Shown here in pieces: positions 16,817 through 25,673 of a stretch of 32,179 nt of DNA (positions within the stretch are counted from its first letter, which is position 1; the number at the start of each line of letters is the position of its first letter). Both the position numbers and the translations under genes were made by a program. The notes beneath the pieces are model-generated. The model was not told where the DNA came from and ran no database searches. It saw only the letters and a program-made list of their open reading frames with translations. The stretch is taken from positions 1-32,179 of the forward strand of contig NZ_AEWI01000122.1 in NCBI RefSeq assembly GCF_000191885.1, in the 5' to 3' direction. The stretch comes from Anaerophaga thermohalophila DSM 12881. GTDB lineage: Bacteria; Bacteroidota; Bacteroidia; Bacteroidales; Marinilabiliaceae.

Positions 16817-16979
16817 TACCGATGATTTTTTGGTTGATGGTTTCTATTTTCTGGTTTCTTAGTTGCTGATGGCTGGTTACTGGTTGTTTGTTTCGGGTTT
16901 ATTTGTTTATAGTTGCCGGTTGCTGTGACCGAAGTTCCAAGAACCGGCGGGATAACGCTTCCCGGCAGCAGTCAACGAA

Positions 16980-18068
16980 TTACATTTCACTGGCTTTGAG
17001 CCGTTCAGCATTTTCTTCAATCTGAAGTTTATCAATAATTCCGCCAATGTCGCCGTCCATTACAGCCGGCAGGTTATATATGGTATAGTTGATTCTGTGA
17101 TCGGTAACACGTCCCTGCGGGTAATTATAGGTGCGTATTTTGGCCGATCTGTCACCGGTGGAAACCATGGTTTTTCTCTTTGAAGCAATTTCATCAAGGT
17201 ATTTCTGATATTCAAGGTTATAGATACGGGTTCTGAGTTCGGCCATGGCTTTATCGAGATTTTTTAGCTGCGATTTCTGATCCTGGCAGGTTACTACAAT
17301 TCCGGTAGGAATGTGCGTGAGGCGAATTGCTGAATAAGTAGTGTTGACAGACTGTCCGCCGGGGCCGGAAGAACAATAGGTATCTTTACGAATATCCTCC
17401 TGTTTCAAATCAATATCAAACTCTTCGGCTTCGGGCAGAACAGCCACAGAGGCCGCAGAAGTATGCACACGTCCCTGAGTTTCGGTTTGTGGCACACGCT
17501 GTACCCTGTGAACGCCGGATTCATACTTCAGTATTCCATACACACCATTACCGGATACCTTCATCACCACTTCCTTATATCCACCGGCAGTGCCTTCGGA
17601 ATAATGGGTCACCTCGTACTTCCAGCCTTTCTTTTCGAAGAACTTGGTGTACATCCGGAACAAATCGCCGGCAAAAATACTGGCTTCATCACCACCGGTA
17701 CCGGCTCTGATTTCCATCACGGCATTTTTTGAATCTTCAGGATCACCAGGCAGCAAAAGCATTTTAATTTTTTCTTCCATCTCCGGCTTTTTCTCTTCCA
17801 GTTCAGCAAGTTCTTCACGGGCGAGTGCTCTCATTTCTTCATCGTCTTCCTCCTTCAGCATTTTTCGTGAAGAATCGATATTGTCGACCAGGTTTTTATA
17901 TTGTTTGCCCATTTCGACAATTTCTTCCAGTTCACGGTACTCTTTGTTGAGCTTCACATATCTCTTCTGATCGGCAATCACAGCAGGATCGGTTATCATT
18001 TGTCCCACCTCTTCGAAACGCAACCTGAGCGCTTCCAGTTTTTCAAGTAATGAATTATCTTGTGCCAT
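16980..18068 (-). CDS. prfA: peptide chain release factor 1
   Basis: RF1 reads UAA and UAG stop codons and triggers peptide release. 362 residues is the normal length. The N-terminal coiled-coil domain (1-110) is followed by AGTGGDEASIFAGDLFRMY near residue 122, the stop-codon recognition stretch RVPQTETQGRVHTS with P193-Q-T195 at the place of the PxT tripeptide, and the peptidyl-transferase loop SSGPGGQSVN with GGQ at 237-239. The C-terminal SVNTTYSAIRLTHIPTGIVV also fits. A -7 box and a stem-loop lie in its leader. It is separated from purM by repeat DNA. Confidence 0.97.
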   Translation of the reverse strand: MAQDNSLLEKLEALRLRFEEVGQMITDPAVIADQKRYVKLNKEYRELEEIVEMGKQYKNLVDNIDSSRKMLKEEDDEEMRALAREELAELEEKKPEMEEKIKMLLLPGDPEDSKNAVMEIRAGTGGDEASIFAGDLFRMYTKFFEKKGWKYEVTHYSEGTAGGYKEVVMKVSGNGVYGILKYESGVHRVQRVPQTETQGRVHTSAASVAVLPEAEEFDIDLKQEDIRKDTYCSSGPGGQSVNTTYSAIRLTHIPTGIVVTCQDQKSQLKNLDKAMAELRTRIYNLEYQKYLDEIASKRKTMVSTGDRSAKIRTYNYPQGRVTDHRINYTIYNLPAVMDGDIGGIIDKLQIEENAERLKASEM

Positions 18069-18116
18069 AATTTTTTATCTGACTTAAGTTACCTTACTTA
18101 TACGTAACTAATTAGA

Positions 18117-18141
18117 GGCTGCTGAAAAAGTCAGCAGTCTG
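18117..18141 (-). other. stem-loop in the prfA leader
   Basis: GGCTGCTGA, a five-base AAAAG loop, and TCAGCAGTC form a 9-bp stem with one G-T pair, between the likely -7 box and the prfA start. On the minus strand no T tract follows. It may be a leader hairpin or a common intergenic palindrome; compare 1409-1435. Confidence 0.45.
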
Positions 18142-18144
18142 TTT

Positions 18145-18152
18145 CAAATTTA
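18145..18152 (-). promoter_or_regulatory. candidate -7 box TAAATTTG for prfA
   Basis: Minus-strand TAAATTTG matches TAnnTTTG, about 77 bp upstream of the prfA start. The upstream side is the family A element starting at 18164, so any -33 element would lie in or next to the repeat. Confidence 0.5.
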
Positions 18153-18163
18153 TTTTCCATTGT

Positions 18164-18307
18164 TGAGCTCAGTCTAAAAAGCATCTTTGTTGCCAAACTC
18201 GTTGTTGTTTTAAATTTTTGCATCTTCATTAACAACAAGTTAACTCCGATACAAAAATTTAAAACGCCTGGATTTTGACAAAAATATGCTTTTTATACTG
18301 CGCTCAT
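18164..18307. repeat. family A palindromic element, copy 2
   Basis: Left end TGAGCTCAGTCTAAAAAG, right end CTTTTTATACTGCGCTCAT. The interior folds on itself: GCATCTTTGTTG with CAAAAATATGC, and GTTTTAAATTTTTG with CAAAAATTTAAAAC. The interior is nearly identical to that of 27129-27273 and unrelated to that of 1183-1328. It is inserted between purM and prfA. Confidence 0.88.
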
Positions 18308-18331
18308 AAATAAATTTTATACGGATGAAAA
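18308..18331 (-). repeat. family B fragment, copy 8
   Basis: AATAAATTTTATACGGATGA is the reverse complement of the family B left end. It directly abuts the family A element. The remaining 90 bp up to the purM terminator are plain AT-rich DNA. Confidence 0.65.
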
Positions 18332-18417
18332 CCTTGCTCCTTAAATGAAACTATGCAATGTAAGTAATTTATTATTAATAATTTAAGTATTATTCAACAC
18401 CACTTGTTTACAAACAT

Positions 18418-18476
18418 AAAAAAACCTGCAAACAGAAAAGACGCAGCAGACGCATACATTCAGTTCTGAAACAGGT
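18418..18476 (-). terminator. probable terminator of purM
   Basis: ACCTG...AACAGAA and TTCTGA...CAGGT pair around a GC-richer loop; read on the minus strand the structure ends in GCAGGTTTTTTT. It begins 19 bp after the purM stop codon. Confidence 0.6.
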
Positions 18477-18494
18477 ATATACCTACCAATGCAG

Positions 18495-19712
18495 CTAATA
18501 ATACCAGGTCCCTTTTTCTCCTTTAATTGTGAGTTTATTACCCCCGGCTGAAGGTTCACAATATCCCACTACTTTAGCATCAATATCAAAATCGCCGGCA
18601 ATATCAATGATATTTTGGGCCTTGGAGTGGTTCACATAAAACTCGAATCGGTGCCCCATGTTGAAAACCTTATACATTTCCTGCCATGGGGTTTGTGATG
18701 TTTCCTGAATAATCCGGAATAAATCCGGAACCGGAAACAAATTATCTTTTACCACATGCATGTTCTCAACAAAATTCATCACCTTGGTTTGCCCACCTCC
18801 CGAACAATGTACCATTCCGTGAATGTGGGGTCGTAGTTTCTTCAACACCTGCTTCACCACGGGAGCATAAGTGCGGGTAGGCGACAGAACCATTTTCCCG
18901 GCGTCTATTCCAAGTTCTTCAATGGTATCGGTCAGTTTAAATTTGCCCTGATATACTAATTCTTCCGGAACAGAGGGATCAAAACTCTCGGGATATTTGT
19001 CAGCAAGATAATGGGCAAATATGTCGTGGCGTGCAGAAGTAAGACCGTTACTGCCCATTCCTGCATTGTAAAAATCCTCGTAAGCAGCCTGTCCTGTTGA
19101 TGACAAACCCACAATGACATCGCCGGGTTGTATCAGATGATTGGAGATAACATCACTTCGTTTCATGCGGGCTGTTACGGTTGAATCTACGATGATGGTA
19201 CGAACCAAATCGCCTGCATCGGCCGTTTCCCCTCCTGTGCTGTACACAGAAATGCCCAGTTGACGAAGACTTTCCAATAGTTCTTCGGTACCGTTTATAA
19301 TTGCCGAAATAACCTCGCCGGGTATCTTGTTTTTGTTTCTTCCAATGGTAGAAGAAAGAAGAATATTATCGGTAGCTCCGACACACAGCAGATCGTCAAG
19401 ATTCATCACCAAAGCATCCTGGGCAATTCCCTTCCAAACCGACAAGTCACCCGTTTCGCGCCAGTAAAGATATGCCAGCGAGGATTTTGTTCCTGCCCCA
19501 TCGGCATGCATAATATTGCACCATTCGGGGTCTCCACTCAGATAATCGGGTACAATTTTACAAAAGGCTTTCGGGAAAATACCCTTGTCCACCTTCTCAA
19601 TTGCTCTGTGCACATCCTCTTTCGATGCAGAAACGCCACGCTGATTATATCTTAAATCTTTTTGCACGAATGGTATGTTTTTGGAATAAGAATTCAGAGC
19701 ACAAAAATACAT
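18495..19712 (-). CDS. purM: phosphoribosylformylglycinamidine cyclo-ligase (AIR synthase)
   Basis: It closes the imidazole ring of AIR in purine synthesis, using ATP. Landmarks are YNQRGVSASKEDVHRAI, IMHADGAGTKSSLAYLYWRETGDLSVWKGIAQDALVMNLDDLLCVGA (ATP-grasp-like PurM glycine and aspartate pattern), STGGETADAGDLVRT, GLSSTGQAAYE, and HCSGGGQTKV. The length (405 from this start) is that of the longer Bacteroidota form. The ATG at 19712 is 20 bp after the preceding gene; a GTG at 19667, just before the conserved QKDLRYNQRGVS, is an alternative start, and a TATTTTTG -7-like box (complement of 19702-19709) overlaps the first codons. It belongs with prfA and pyrF in a conserved order, here broken by repeats. 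Confidence 0.95.
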   Translation of the reverse strand: MYFCALNSYSKNIPFVQKDLRYNQRGVSASKEDVHRAIEKVDKGIFPKAFCKIVPDYLSGDPEWCNIMHADGAGTKSSLAYLYWRETGDLSVWKGIAQDALVMNLDDLLCVGATDNILLSSTIGRNKNKIPGEVISAIINGTEELLESLRQLGISVYSTGGETADAGDLVRTIIVDSTVTARMKRSDVISNHLIQPGDVIVGLSSTGQAAYEDFYNAGMGSNGLTSARHDIFAHYLADKYPESFDPSVPEELVYQGKFKLTDTIEELGIDAGKMVLSPTRTYAPVVKQVLKKLRPHIHGMVHCSGGGQTKVMNFVENMHVVKDNLFPVPDLFRIIQETSQTPWQEMYKVFNMGHRFEFYVNHSKAQNIIDIAGDFDIDAKVVGYCEPSAGGNKLTIKGEKGTWYY

Positions 19713-19732
19713 AAAGTTTTTGGGGGAGAAAA

Positions 19733-21289
19733 TTACTCAGCTGTCGACTCTGCTTTTTTCAGCGTAACAGTTTCTTCATATTCATCGCTTTCCTCCATTC
19801 CGATGGTTGATAAGGTGATCTTGTTATTGTAATATCCGTCTGCCATAATCATGACAATATACTCGGCTTCGGGATCCAAAACAAAAGTAAACCGGCCATC
19901 TTCAGAAGTATTCGTTCTACGGTTCACCCCGTTATTCCCGACTACATGAATACCGGCATTCTTAACAGGACGGCCCTTCTCATCAACAACTCGTCCTTTC
20001 AGCACAGCTTCTATCAAGGGCAACTCAAACTCAAAAATCTGGTCAACCCCACGATAACTTCCACGAGATGAAGACAAAAAACCTGCTTCGCGAGTGCCCC
20101 GAAAAGCAATTCCAAAATCGTGAGCCTCGGAATTAAGCGGTAATCCAAGATTTTTCACGCTCCATTCTTCAGATTCCTCATTCCATTCAGCTTCAAAAAT
20201 ATCGAGGCCTCCAAAGCCGACAAGTCCGTCGGATGAGAAATATAAACGCCCGTCTTCTCTTACATAAGGGAACATTTCATCGGCAGGAGTATTAATCTCA
20301 GCGCCCAGATTTACCGGCATCCCCCATTCATTTCCGGAATTTCGTGTTACCTTCCAGATATCTTTACCTCCAAACCCACCGGGCTGGTCAGAAACGAAAT
20401 AAAGGGTTTGTCCGTCTGGTGAAATGGCGGGATGCGCATAAACAAGGCTATCCGGTCCCATCGGTAACTTTTCGGGTTGTCCCCAACGGCCACCCGACTT
20501 TTTCATAACCATAATTGAAGCACCTGAAGGCCCTTCATCGGAATAAGTACAGCGGGTAAAATACATTTCTTTCCCGTCGCCAGAAAAAGAGGGTGTTCCA
20601 TCGTCAGTTGCAATCTCCTCATCACCGATAAAAGGAACGGGTTTTTCCCAGCCACCTCTTCCATCCTGAATGGCACTGTAAATCACAGAACTCCCCTGTC
20701 CTGTTATCCGGTTAATGTTCTTTTTTTTGTCGCCTCCCCGCATTGACGAAAAGTAAACCGTAGAATAATCATTTCCTGAGAAAGTCGGAGAATAATCACT
20801 TTCTGATGACCGGAGATGAAAATTAACATCCAGTACATGACGGGAAGGTTTAGGATTACTCATTGCCATTTTACAGGAAGTGATACCATTTAGTGCAGCT
20901 CTGTTTCCTACATCGTGTTTAAGATATTCTTCATAGGCGGAAACAGCTTCTTCATACTCTTTCCGCATTCGCAGACTTTGTCCCAGAAAAAAATAGGTCT
21001 CAGGCTTTGAAAAACCATAACGTAAGGCTCGCTGAAAATAGGCAGATGCTCTTTGTGCCTGTCCTATCCTGTAATAGGACATAGCCAGATAGTAAGAAGC
21101 CTGACTGCGGTAGTACCTGTTGTCAAAATCCATCTTCCGAAACCTTTCAACGGCACGACTATATTCACCTGTTTCGTATAGTTTAACGCCGGATGCAAGT
21201 TTAGCTTCGGCACTGCAACCAGCCGTCAGGATAAGAACAGCAATTACAAAAAAAAGCAGAGAAAAAATTTGTGTTAATCTGAAGGGCAT
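19733..21289 (-). CDS. PorE-like TPR/PD40/carboxypeptidase-regulatory-domain lipoprotein lacking the OmpA domain
   Basis: 518 residues. A signal peptide ends in lipobox LTAGC (residues about 21-25). Residues about 30-145 are TPR repeats (ASGVKLYETGEYSRAVERF, ASYYLAMSYYRIGQAQRAS, ETYFFLGQSLRMRKEYEEAV). Residues about 165-425 form a PD40/WD40-like propeller with repeated blade motifs (SPTFSGNDYSTVYFSS, TPSFSGDGKEMYFTR, HPAISPDGQTLYFVSD, FPYVREDGRLYFSSDGLVGFGGLDIFEAE). Residues about 430-505 are a carboxypeptidase regulatory-like beta-sandwich (LKGRVVDEKGRPVKNAGIHV...). PorE of the type IX secretion system has this order plus a C-terminal peptidoglycan-binding OmpA domain, which is absent here; the frame ends and purM starts 20 bp later. 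It may be a T9SS-related envelope protein or a paralogue. Assignment of function is inference. Confidence 0.85.
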   Translation of the reverse strand: MPFRLTQIFSLLFFVIAVLILTAGCSAEAKLASGVKLYETGEYSRAVERFRKMDFDNRYYRSQASYYLAMSYYRIGQAQRASAYFQRALRYGFSKPETYFFLGQSLRMRKEYEEAVSAYEEYLKHDVGNRAALNGITSCKMAMSNPKPSRHVLDVNFHLRSSESDYSPTFSGNDYSTVYFSSMRGGDKKKNINRITGQGSSVIYSAIQDGRGGWEKPVPFIGDEEIATDDGTPSFSGDGKEMYFTRCTYSDEGPSGASIMVMKKSGGRWGQPEKLPMGPDSLVYAHPAISPDGQTLYFVSDQPGGFGGKDIWKVTRNSGNEWGMPVNLGAEINTPADEMFPYVREDGRLYFSSDGLVGFGGLDIFEAEWNEESEEWSVKNLGLPLNSEAHDFGIAFRGTREAGFLSSSRGSYRGVDQIFEFELPLIEAVLKGRVVDEKGRPVKNAGIHVVGNNGVNRRTNTSEDGRFTFVLDPEAEYIVMIMADGYYNNKITLSTIGMEESDEYEETVTLKKAESTAE

Positions 21290-21499
21290 ATATTTGTTCC
21301 GGTTAATAACTGAAAAATGTGTCTCAATGCCATAATTTGTTACAACCTTTCCCGACTTTACAGACGGGCTCTAATTACAAAATCGGTTTTTTACATCATT
21401 AAGATGGCAGGCCGCATCAAAGTTACCATTAACATAGAGAGTAACGAAAAAAAGAAACAAATATTTTCCTTGATAATATGGGAGTGTACAAATTCTTAT

Positions 21500-21540
21500 A
21501 AAAAGGGAAAGTGTCCACCGGAAAATCCGGGGACACTCCC
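21500..21540 (-). terminator. terminator of glnN
   Basis: GGGAAAGTGTCCACCGGA (21505-21522), loop AAA, TCCGGGGACACTCCC (21526-21540), with a few unpaired bases. Read on the minus strand it ends CCCTTTTTATAAG. It lies 23 bp beyond the glnN stop codon. Confidence 0.85.
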
Positions 21541-21563
21541 GAGTCAAAACCTCTTCCCGTTCA

Positions 21564-23756
21564 TTAACGGGCAAACAAAAGCTCTCTGTATTTAGGCAAT
21601 GGCCAGATACCGTTATCAACCGATAATTCCAGCTTGTCGATATGGTAACGTATATCATCGAGATAGGGACGTACTTTCTGATCGTACATTTCAGCCTTTT
21701 TCTCCATATCATCTATTTTATTGGCAACTTTCCGTGCTTCCACCATATCATTGGTTTTGTTTTTGATATACTGAATATGGTTTGATATTTGCTTGATCAG
21801 ATCAAGACGATCGGAAACCAGTTCCTGATAATCCGACTCTTTTCCAAATATATCCTTCAGCCCCTGAACATTCTCAATCAGCGTGTTCATGTACCGAACA
21901 GCAGTAGGCACAATATGGTTCAATGCCAAATCGCCCAGAACCCGGGCTTCAATCTGGATTTTTTTGGTATATTTTTCCAGTTCAACTTCGGTACGGGCTT
22001 CCAGTTCAACTTCGGTAAAGACACCATTTTCAGAAAAAAGCTTTTTAGCCTTATCTGACAAATAGGCTTTTAAGGCTTCGGGCACATTTGATACATTTAC
22101 CAGGCCGCGTTTAGCAGCCTCTTTTACCCACTCTTCGCTGTATCCATCACCATCGAAGTGAATATTTTTAGAGTAGGTAATGTATTCCTTGATAACCTGA
22201 AAAATGGCCTCGTCCTTTTTCAACCCTTTATCGATCAGGGCATCCACTTCTGTTTTGAATACCTTGAGCTGGTTAGCCACAGCGGTATTGAGCGCGATCA
22301 TTGCTGAGGCACAATTGGCAGACGATCCGACCGCTCTGAATTCAAAACGGTTTCCTGTAAACGCGAAAGGCGAGGTGCGGTTACGGTCGGTATTATCGAG
22401 TAAAATCTCGGGAATCTTGCCAATATCGAGTTTGAGTGCCGTTTTTTCGTCCGGTGTCATCTTTTTATCAGGAACTCTGGTTTCCAACTCGTCAAGCATA
22501 GCTGATATCTGGCTGCCGAGGAAAACCGAAATAATTGACGGTGGTGCCTCGTTAGCACCCAGCCGGTGTGAGTTTCCGGCCGACATAATGCTTCCGAGCA
22601 AAATATCCTGGTTATCATAAACTGCCTTAAGGACATTAACAAGGAAAGTCAGGAACTGTAAATTGGATTTCGGATTTCTGCCGGGTGACAACAGATTCAC
22701 CCCTGTGTTGGTACTCAATGACCAGTTATTGTGTTTCCCTGATCCGTTAATTCCCTTAAACGGTTTCTCGTGGAAAAGCACATGGAACTTATGCTTGCGG
22801 GCAACCCGTTTCATCACATCCATAACCAGCTGATTATGGTCATTGGCCAGGTTGGTCTCCTCGAAAATCGGCGCTACCTCATACTGATTAGGCGCTACCT
22901 CATTATGGCGCGTTTTTACCGGAATGCCGAGACGATAGGCTTCAATCTCAAAATCTTCCATAAATGCAATCACTCTTTCGGGAATGGAGCTGAAATAGTG
23001 GTCGTCGAGCTGCTGATCCTTTGCTGAGGAGTGTCCCATAAGTGTTCTGCCGGTGAGCACCAGGTCGGGTCTCGACTGGAACAAAGCTTCATCAACCAAA
23101 AAATATTCCTGCTCCCAGCCAAGGTTACTGATAACCCTGGTCACATTCTTATCAAAGTACTGACAAACCTCTACTGCAGCTTTATCAACAGCCTGAAGCG
23201 CCTTAAGTAAAGGAAATTTATAGTCAAGGGCATGACCTGTGTACGAAACAAAAATCGTTGGTATACATAAAGTGCTTCCCACAATAAACGCCGGAGAGGA
23301 AACATCCCATGCAGTATATCCCCGCGCTTCAAAAGTATTTCGGATTCCACCGGAGGGAAAGCTCGAAGCATCAGGCTCCTGCTGCACCAGCAATGAACCG
23401 GAAAAGCTTTCAACCATGGACCCGAATTCACCAAAGGTTAAAAAGGCATCATGCTTTTCGGCAGTACCGTCGGTAAGCGGATGAAACCAGTGCGTATAAT
23501 GTGTCGCACCATTTTCCATCGCCCATGCCTTCATGCCAAGTGCAATCTGATCGGCCATACGGCGATCGATACGTGTTCCTTTTTCCACGGCTTCAATAAC
23601 GTGTTCAAAGGCATCTTTTGAAAGGTATTTTTTCATTTTGGGACGGTCGAAAACCAATTCACCAAAATAATCGGAAGTAGGAATTCTTGTTCCCTCCACT
23701 TTTTTGGTATCTCTGTTCAGGAGCTCTTCCAATGCAGTAAATCTTAATTTTGCCAT
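21564..23756 (-). CDS. glnN: glutamine synthetase type III
   Basis: It makes glutamine from glutamate, ammonia and ATP. The ATG at 23756 gives 730 residues beginning MAKLRFTALEELLNRD, the standard length of GSIII; an upstream ATG at 23786 overlaps the promoter box and is rejected. GSIII landmarks are the N-terminal TSDYFGELVFDRPKMKKYLS, ATHYTHWFHPLTDGTAEKHDAF, GRGY-like EARGYTAWDVSSPAF, KTRHNEVAPNQYEVAPIFEETNLANDHNQLVMDVM, FHEKPFKGINGSGKHNNWSL, and GNRFEFRAVGSSANCASAM. The NGSGKHNNWS and FEFRAVGSS stretches belong to the nucleotide and glutamate sites. It is transcribed alone with its own promoter box and terminator. Confidence 0.97.
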   Translation of the reverse strand: MAKLRFTALEELLNRDTKKVEGTRIPTSDYFGELVFDRPKMKKYLSKDAFEHVIEAVEKGTRIDRRMADQIALGMKAWAMENGATHYTHWFHPLTDGTAEKHDAFLTFGEFGSMVESFSGSLLVQQEPDASSFPSGGIRNTFEARGYTAWDVSSPAFIVGSTLCIPTIFVSYTGHALDYKFPLLKALQAVDKAAVEVCQYFDKNVTRVISNLGWEQEYFLVDEALFQSRPDLVLTGRTLMGHSSAKDQQLDDHYFSSIPERVIAFMEDFEIEAYRLGIPVKTRHNEVAPNQYEVAPIFEETNLANDHNQLVMDVMKRVARKHKFHVLFHEKPFKGINGSGKHNNWSLSTNTGVNLLSPGRNPKSNLQFLTFLVNVLKAVYDNQDILLGSIMSAGNSHRLGANEAPPSIISVFLGSQISAMLDELETRVPDKKMTPDEKTALKLDIGKIPEILLDNTDRNRTSPFAFTGNRFEFRAVGSSANCASAMIALNTAVANQLKVFKTEVDALIDKGLKKDEAIFQVIKEYITYSKNIHFDGDGYSEEWVKEAAKRGLVNVSNVPEALKAYLSDKAKKLFSENGVFTEVELEARTEVELEKYTKKIQIEARVLGDLALNHIVPTAVRYMNTLIENVQGLKDIFGKESDYQELVSDRLDLIKQISNHIQYIKNKTNDMVEARKVANKIDDMEKKAEMYDQKVRPYLDDIRYHIDKLELSVDNGIWPLPKYRELLFAR

Positions 23757-23783
23757 AACGATATTTTTTCGAGTTAACTCTGG

Positions 23784-23791
23784 CAAATATA
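23784..23791 (-). promoter_or_regulatory. candidate -7 box TATATTTG for glnN
   Basis: Minus-strand TATATTTG matches TAnnTTTG, 27 bp before the glnN start codon. No clear -33 TTTG is seen; the DNA further upstream is T-rich up to about 23930. Confidence 0.5.
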
Positions 23792-23949
23792 TTAATTTTA
23801 TACATTACTCCTATTTTTTAAGGGGTATTTTTTGAAAAATTGGGCATTTTTTTGATGAAACCATGTTTTTATGAGGGTATTTTAAATTATAAAGCATTTT
23901 TTTAGTGATGAATTGTGTATTATGAAGGTATATAGTGGCCGTCATATAC

Positions 23950-24146
23950 TTTCATCAGTATAAAATAAGTCTAAGTCATTGGCCTGATGGAACTCGCATG
24001 CAAGAGTTTTATACATGTTCTTTTGTGACAATCATTGTCATGCTCATTTCATCCGTATATAATTTATTTATTAAGGTCGGATGGAACTCGCATGCAAGAA
24101 CTTATACATATTCTGATTGTGGCAAACTTTGCCATGCTCGTTTCAA
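23950..24146 (+). repeat. family B repeat, copy 9 (two units)
   Basis: Unit one: TTTCATCAGTATAAAATAAG, GATGGAACTCGCATGCAAG, hairpin GACAATCATTGTC, CATGCTCATTTCATC. Unit two: CGTATATAATTTATTTATTA, GGAACTCGCATGCAAGAAC, hairpin GGCAAACTTTGCC, CATGCTCGTTTCAA. The two units show different but self-complementary hairpin arms. Confidence 0.9.
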
Positions 24147-24184
24147 CTATTCAGTATTAATCTAACTCTCCGCAGACGAGAGGC

Positions 24185-24213
24185 AAAAAAAAACCCTCGA
24201 TCGAAATCGAGGG
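24185..24213 (-). terminator. terminator of the M20 dipeptidase gene
   Basis: CCCTCGAT (24194-24201), loop CGAA, ATCGAGGG (24206-24213), followed on the minus strand by nine T. It lies 37 bp beyond the stop codon. Confidence 0.92.
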
Positions 24214-24250
24214 GAATGATTACGTTTACTTTTCTGAGAAACTCAACAAC

Positions 24251-25612
24251 CTATTCTGAAAAATACTTGTAGAAATAAGGAATTGTCTCTATTCCTTTAA
24301 AAAATTGCTCCAGGGGATAATTTTCGTTAGGACTGTGTATGGCATCACTGCTTAAACCGAATCCCATCAAAACAGATTTCATCCCTAAAATCTGTTCAAA
24401 AGCTGAAATAATTGGAATAGACCCGCCGCTCCGAACCGGAACGGGACGTTTTCCATAAGTTTGCAGGTATGCTTTCTCGGCCGCACGGTAAGCAGGCATA
24501 TCTATCGGACAAACATAAGCTTGCCCGCCATGAAGCACAGAAACTTCCACTTTCACAGAATCGGGTGCAATAGCTTTAAAATATTCCTTGAATTGTTCTG
24601 CAATTTTTTTGTGATCCTGATTTGGGACCAGGCGTGCCGACAGTTTTGCATGTGCCGTGGAAGGCAGCACAGTTTTTGCTCCTTCGCCTGTGTAGCCGCC
24701 CCATATCCCACACACATCGAAAGAAGGCCGAATTCCGGTTCTTTCCTGGGTAGTATATCCTTCTTCCCCTTGTAGTGCTTCCACGCCAATGGCTTTTTTA
24801 TAGGCTGCCTCATCGAAAGGTGCTCTGTCCATCAACTCACGTTCCTCATCACTTACCTCCAGTACATCGTCATAAAACCCGGGAATAGTTATATGACCCT
24901 TATCGTCAATCAGACTGCCAATCATCTTCGAAAGTACGTTGGCCGGATTTGCGACAGCTCCGCCAAACATTCCGGAGTGCAGGTCACGGTTAGGCCCCGT
25001 TATATCAACCTGCCAGTACGCCAGGCCCCTTAAACCGGTTGTTATTGAAGGAACATCGGGTTCGAGCATGGTGGTGTCAGAAACCAAAATAACGTCTCCC
25101 TTCAGAAGGCCTTTATGGTTTTCACAAAATTCCGGTAAATGTGCAGAACCAATTTCCTCTTCTCCTTCTATAAGAAATTTAACATTGCAATGGAGCTGAT
25201 TGGTATTGACCAAATATTCAAAAGCTTTAAGGTGCATAAAGGATTGTCCCTTGTCATCGTCAGCACCCCTTGCCCAGATTTTTCCATCTTTAATTACCGG
25301 CTCAAAAGGATCGGTATTCCAGAGTTCCAACGGGTCAACGGGCATTACATCGGTATGTCCGTAAACCAAAACAGTAGGCGCATTCTCATCAACCTGCTTC
25401 TCTGCAAAAACCACGGGATGCCCTTTTGTTTCCATGACTTCTGCTTTATCAACGCCAGCCTTTAAAAGAAGCTCCTTCCATTTTTCAGAGGCACGACGCA
25501 TATCCTCTCTGTGGGCCGACTCACTACTAATCGAAGGTATCCGAATTAATTCAAAAAGTTCTTCCAGAAAACGCTCCTTGTTTTCTTCAATGTATTGTTT
25601 AATGTCTTGCAT
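24251..25612 (-). CDS. M20-family metallodipeptidase
   Basis: It is a zinc peptidase of the carnosinase-like dipeptidase group, hydrolysing dipeptides in the cytoplasm; no signal peptide is visible. 453 residues fits. Metal-site motifs are in order: VLVYGHTDVMPVD (H86, D88), WARGADDDKGQSFMHLKA (D118-D120, bridging Asp), IEGEEEIGSAHL (E151/E152), VSDTTML, and near the C-terminus GLSSDAIHSPNENYPLEQF. The dimerisation/lid domain in the middle includes DLHSGMFGGAVANPANVLSKMI. It is a single gene with a strong terminator. Family B copies lie on both sides, 61 bp upstream of its start and about 105 bp beyond its stop. Confidence 0.95.
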   Translation of the reverse strand: MQDIKQYIEENKERFLEELFELIRIPSISSESAHREDMRRASEKWKELLLKAGVDKAEVMETKGHPVVFAEKQVDENAPTVLVYGHTDVMPVDPLELWNTDPFEPVIKDGKIWARGADDDKGQSFMHLKAFEYLVNTNQLHCNVKFLIEGEEEIGSAHLPEFCENHKGLLKGDVILVSDTTMLEPDVPSITTGLRGLAYWQVDITGPNRDLHSGMFGGAVANPANVLSKMIGSLIDDKGHITIPGFYDDVLEVSDEERELMDRAPFDEAAYKKAIGVEALQGEEGYTTQERTGIRPSFDVCGIWGGYTGEGAKTVLPSTAHAKLSARLVPNQDHKKIAEQFKEYFKAIAPDSVKVEVSVLHGGQAYVCPIDMPAYRAAEKAYLQTYGKRPVPVRSGGSIPIISAFEQILGMKSVLMGFGLSSDAIHSPNENYPLEQFFKGIETIPYFYKYFSE

Positions 25613-25673
25613 ATCGTTAACTTTTATTTTGCGGAAAATGACACAATTATCAATTTAAAACCTGTCTGCTTTA

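Noticed and set aside
21290..21563. Open frames on both strands downstream of glnN
   Set aside because: They overlap the glnN terminator and the leader of the PorE-like gene and show no protein-family features.
23757..23786. Ten-residue N-terminal extension of glutamine synthetase
   Set aside because: It overlaps the TATATTTG promoter box; the ATG at 23756 gives the standard GSIII length.
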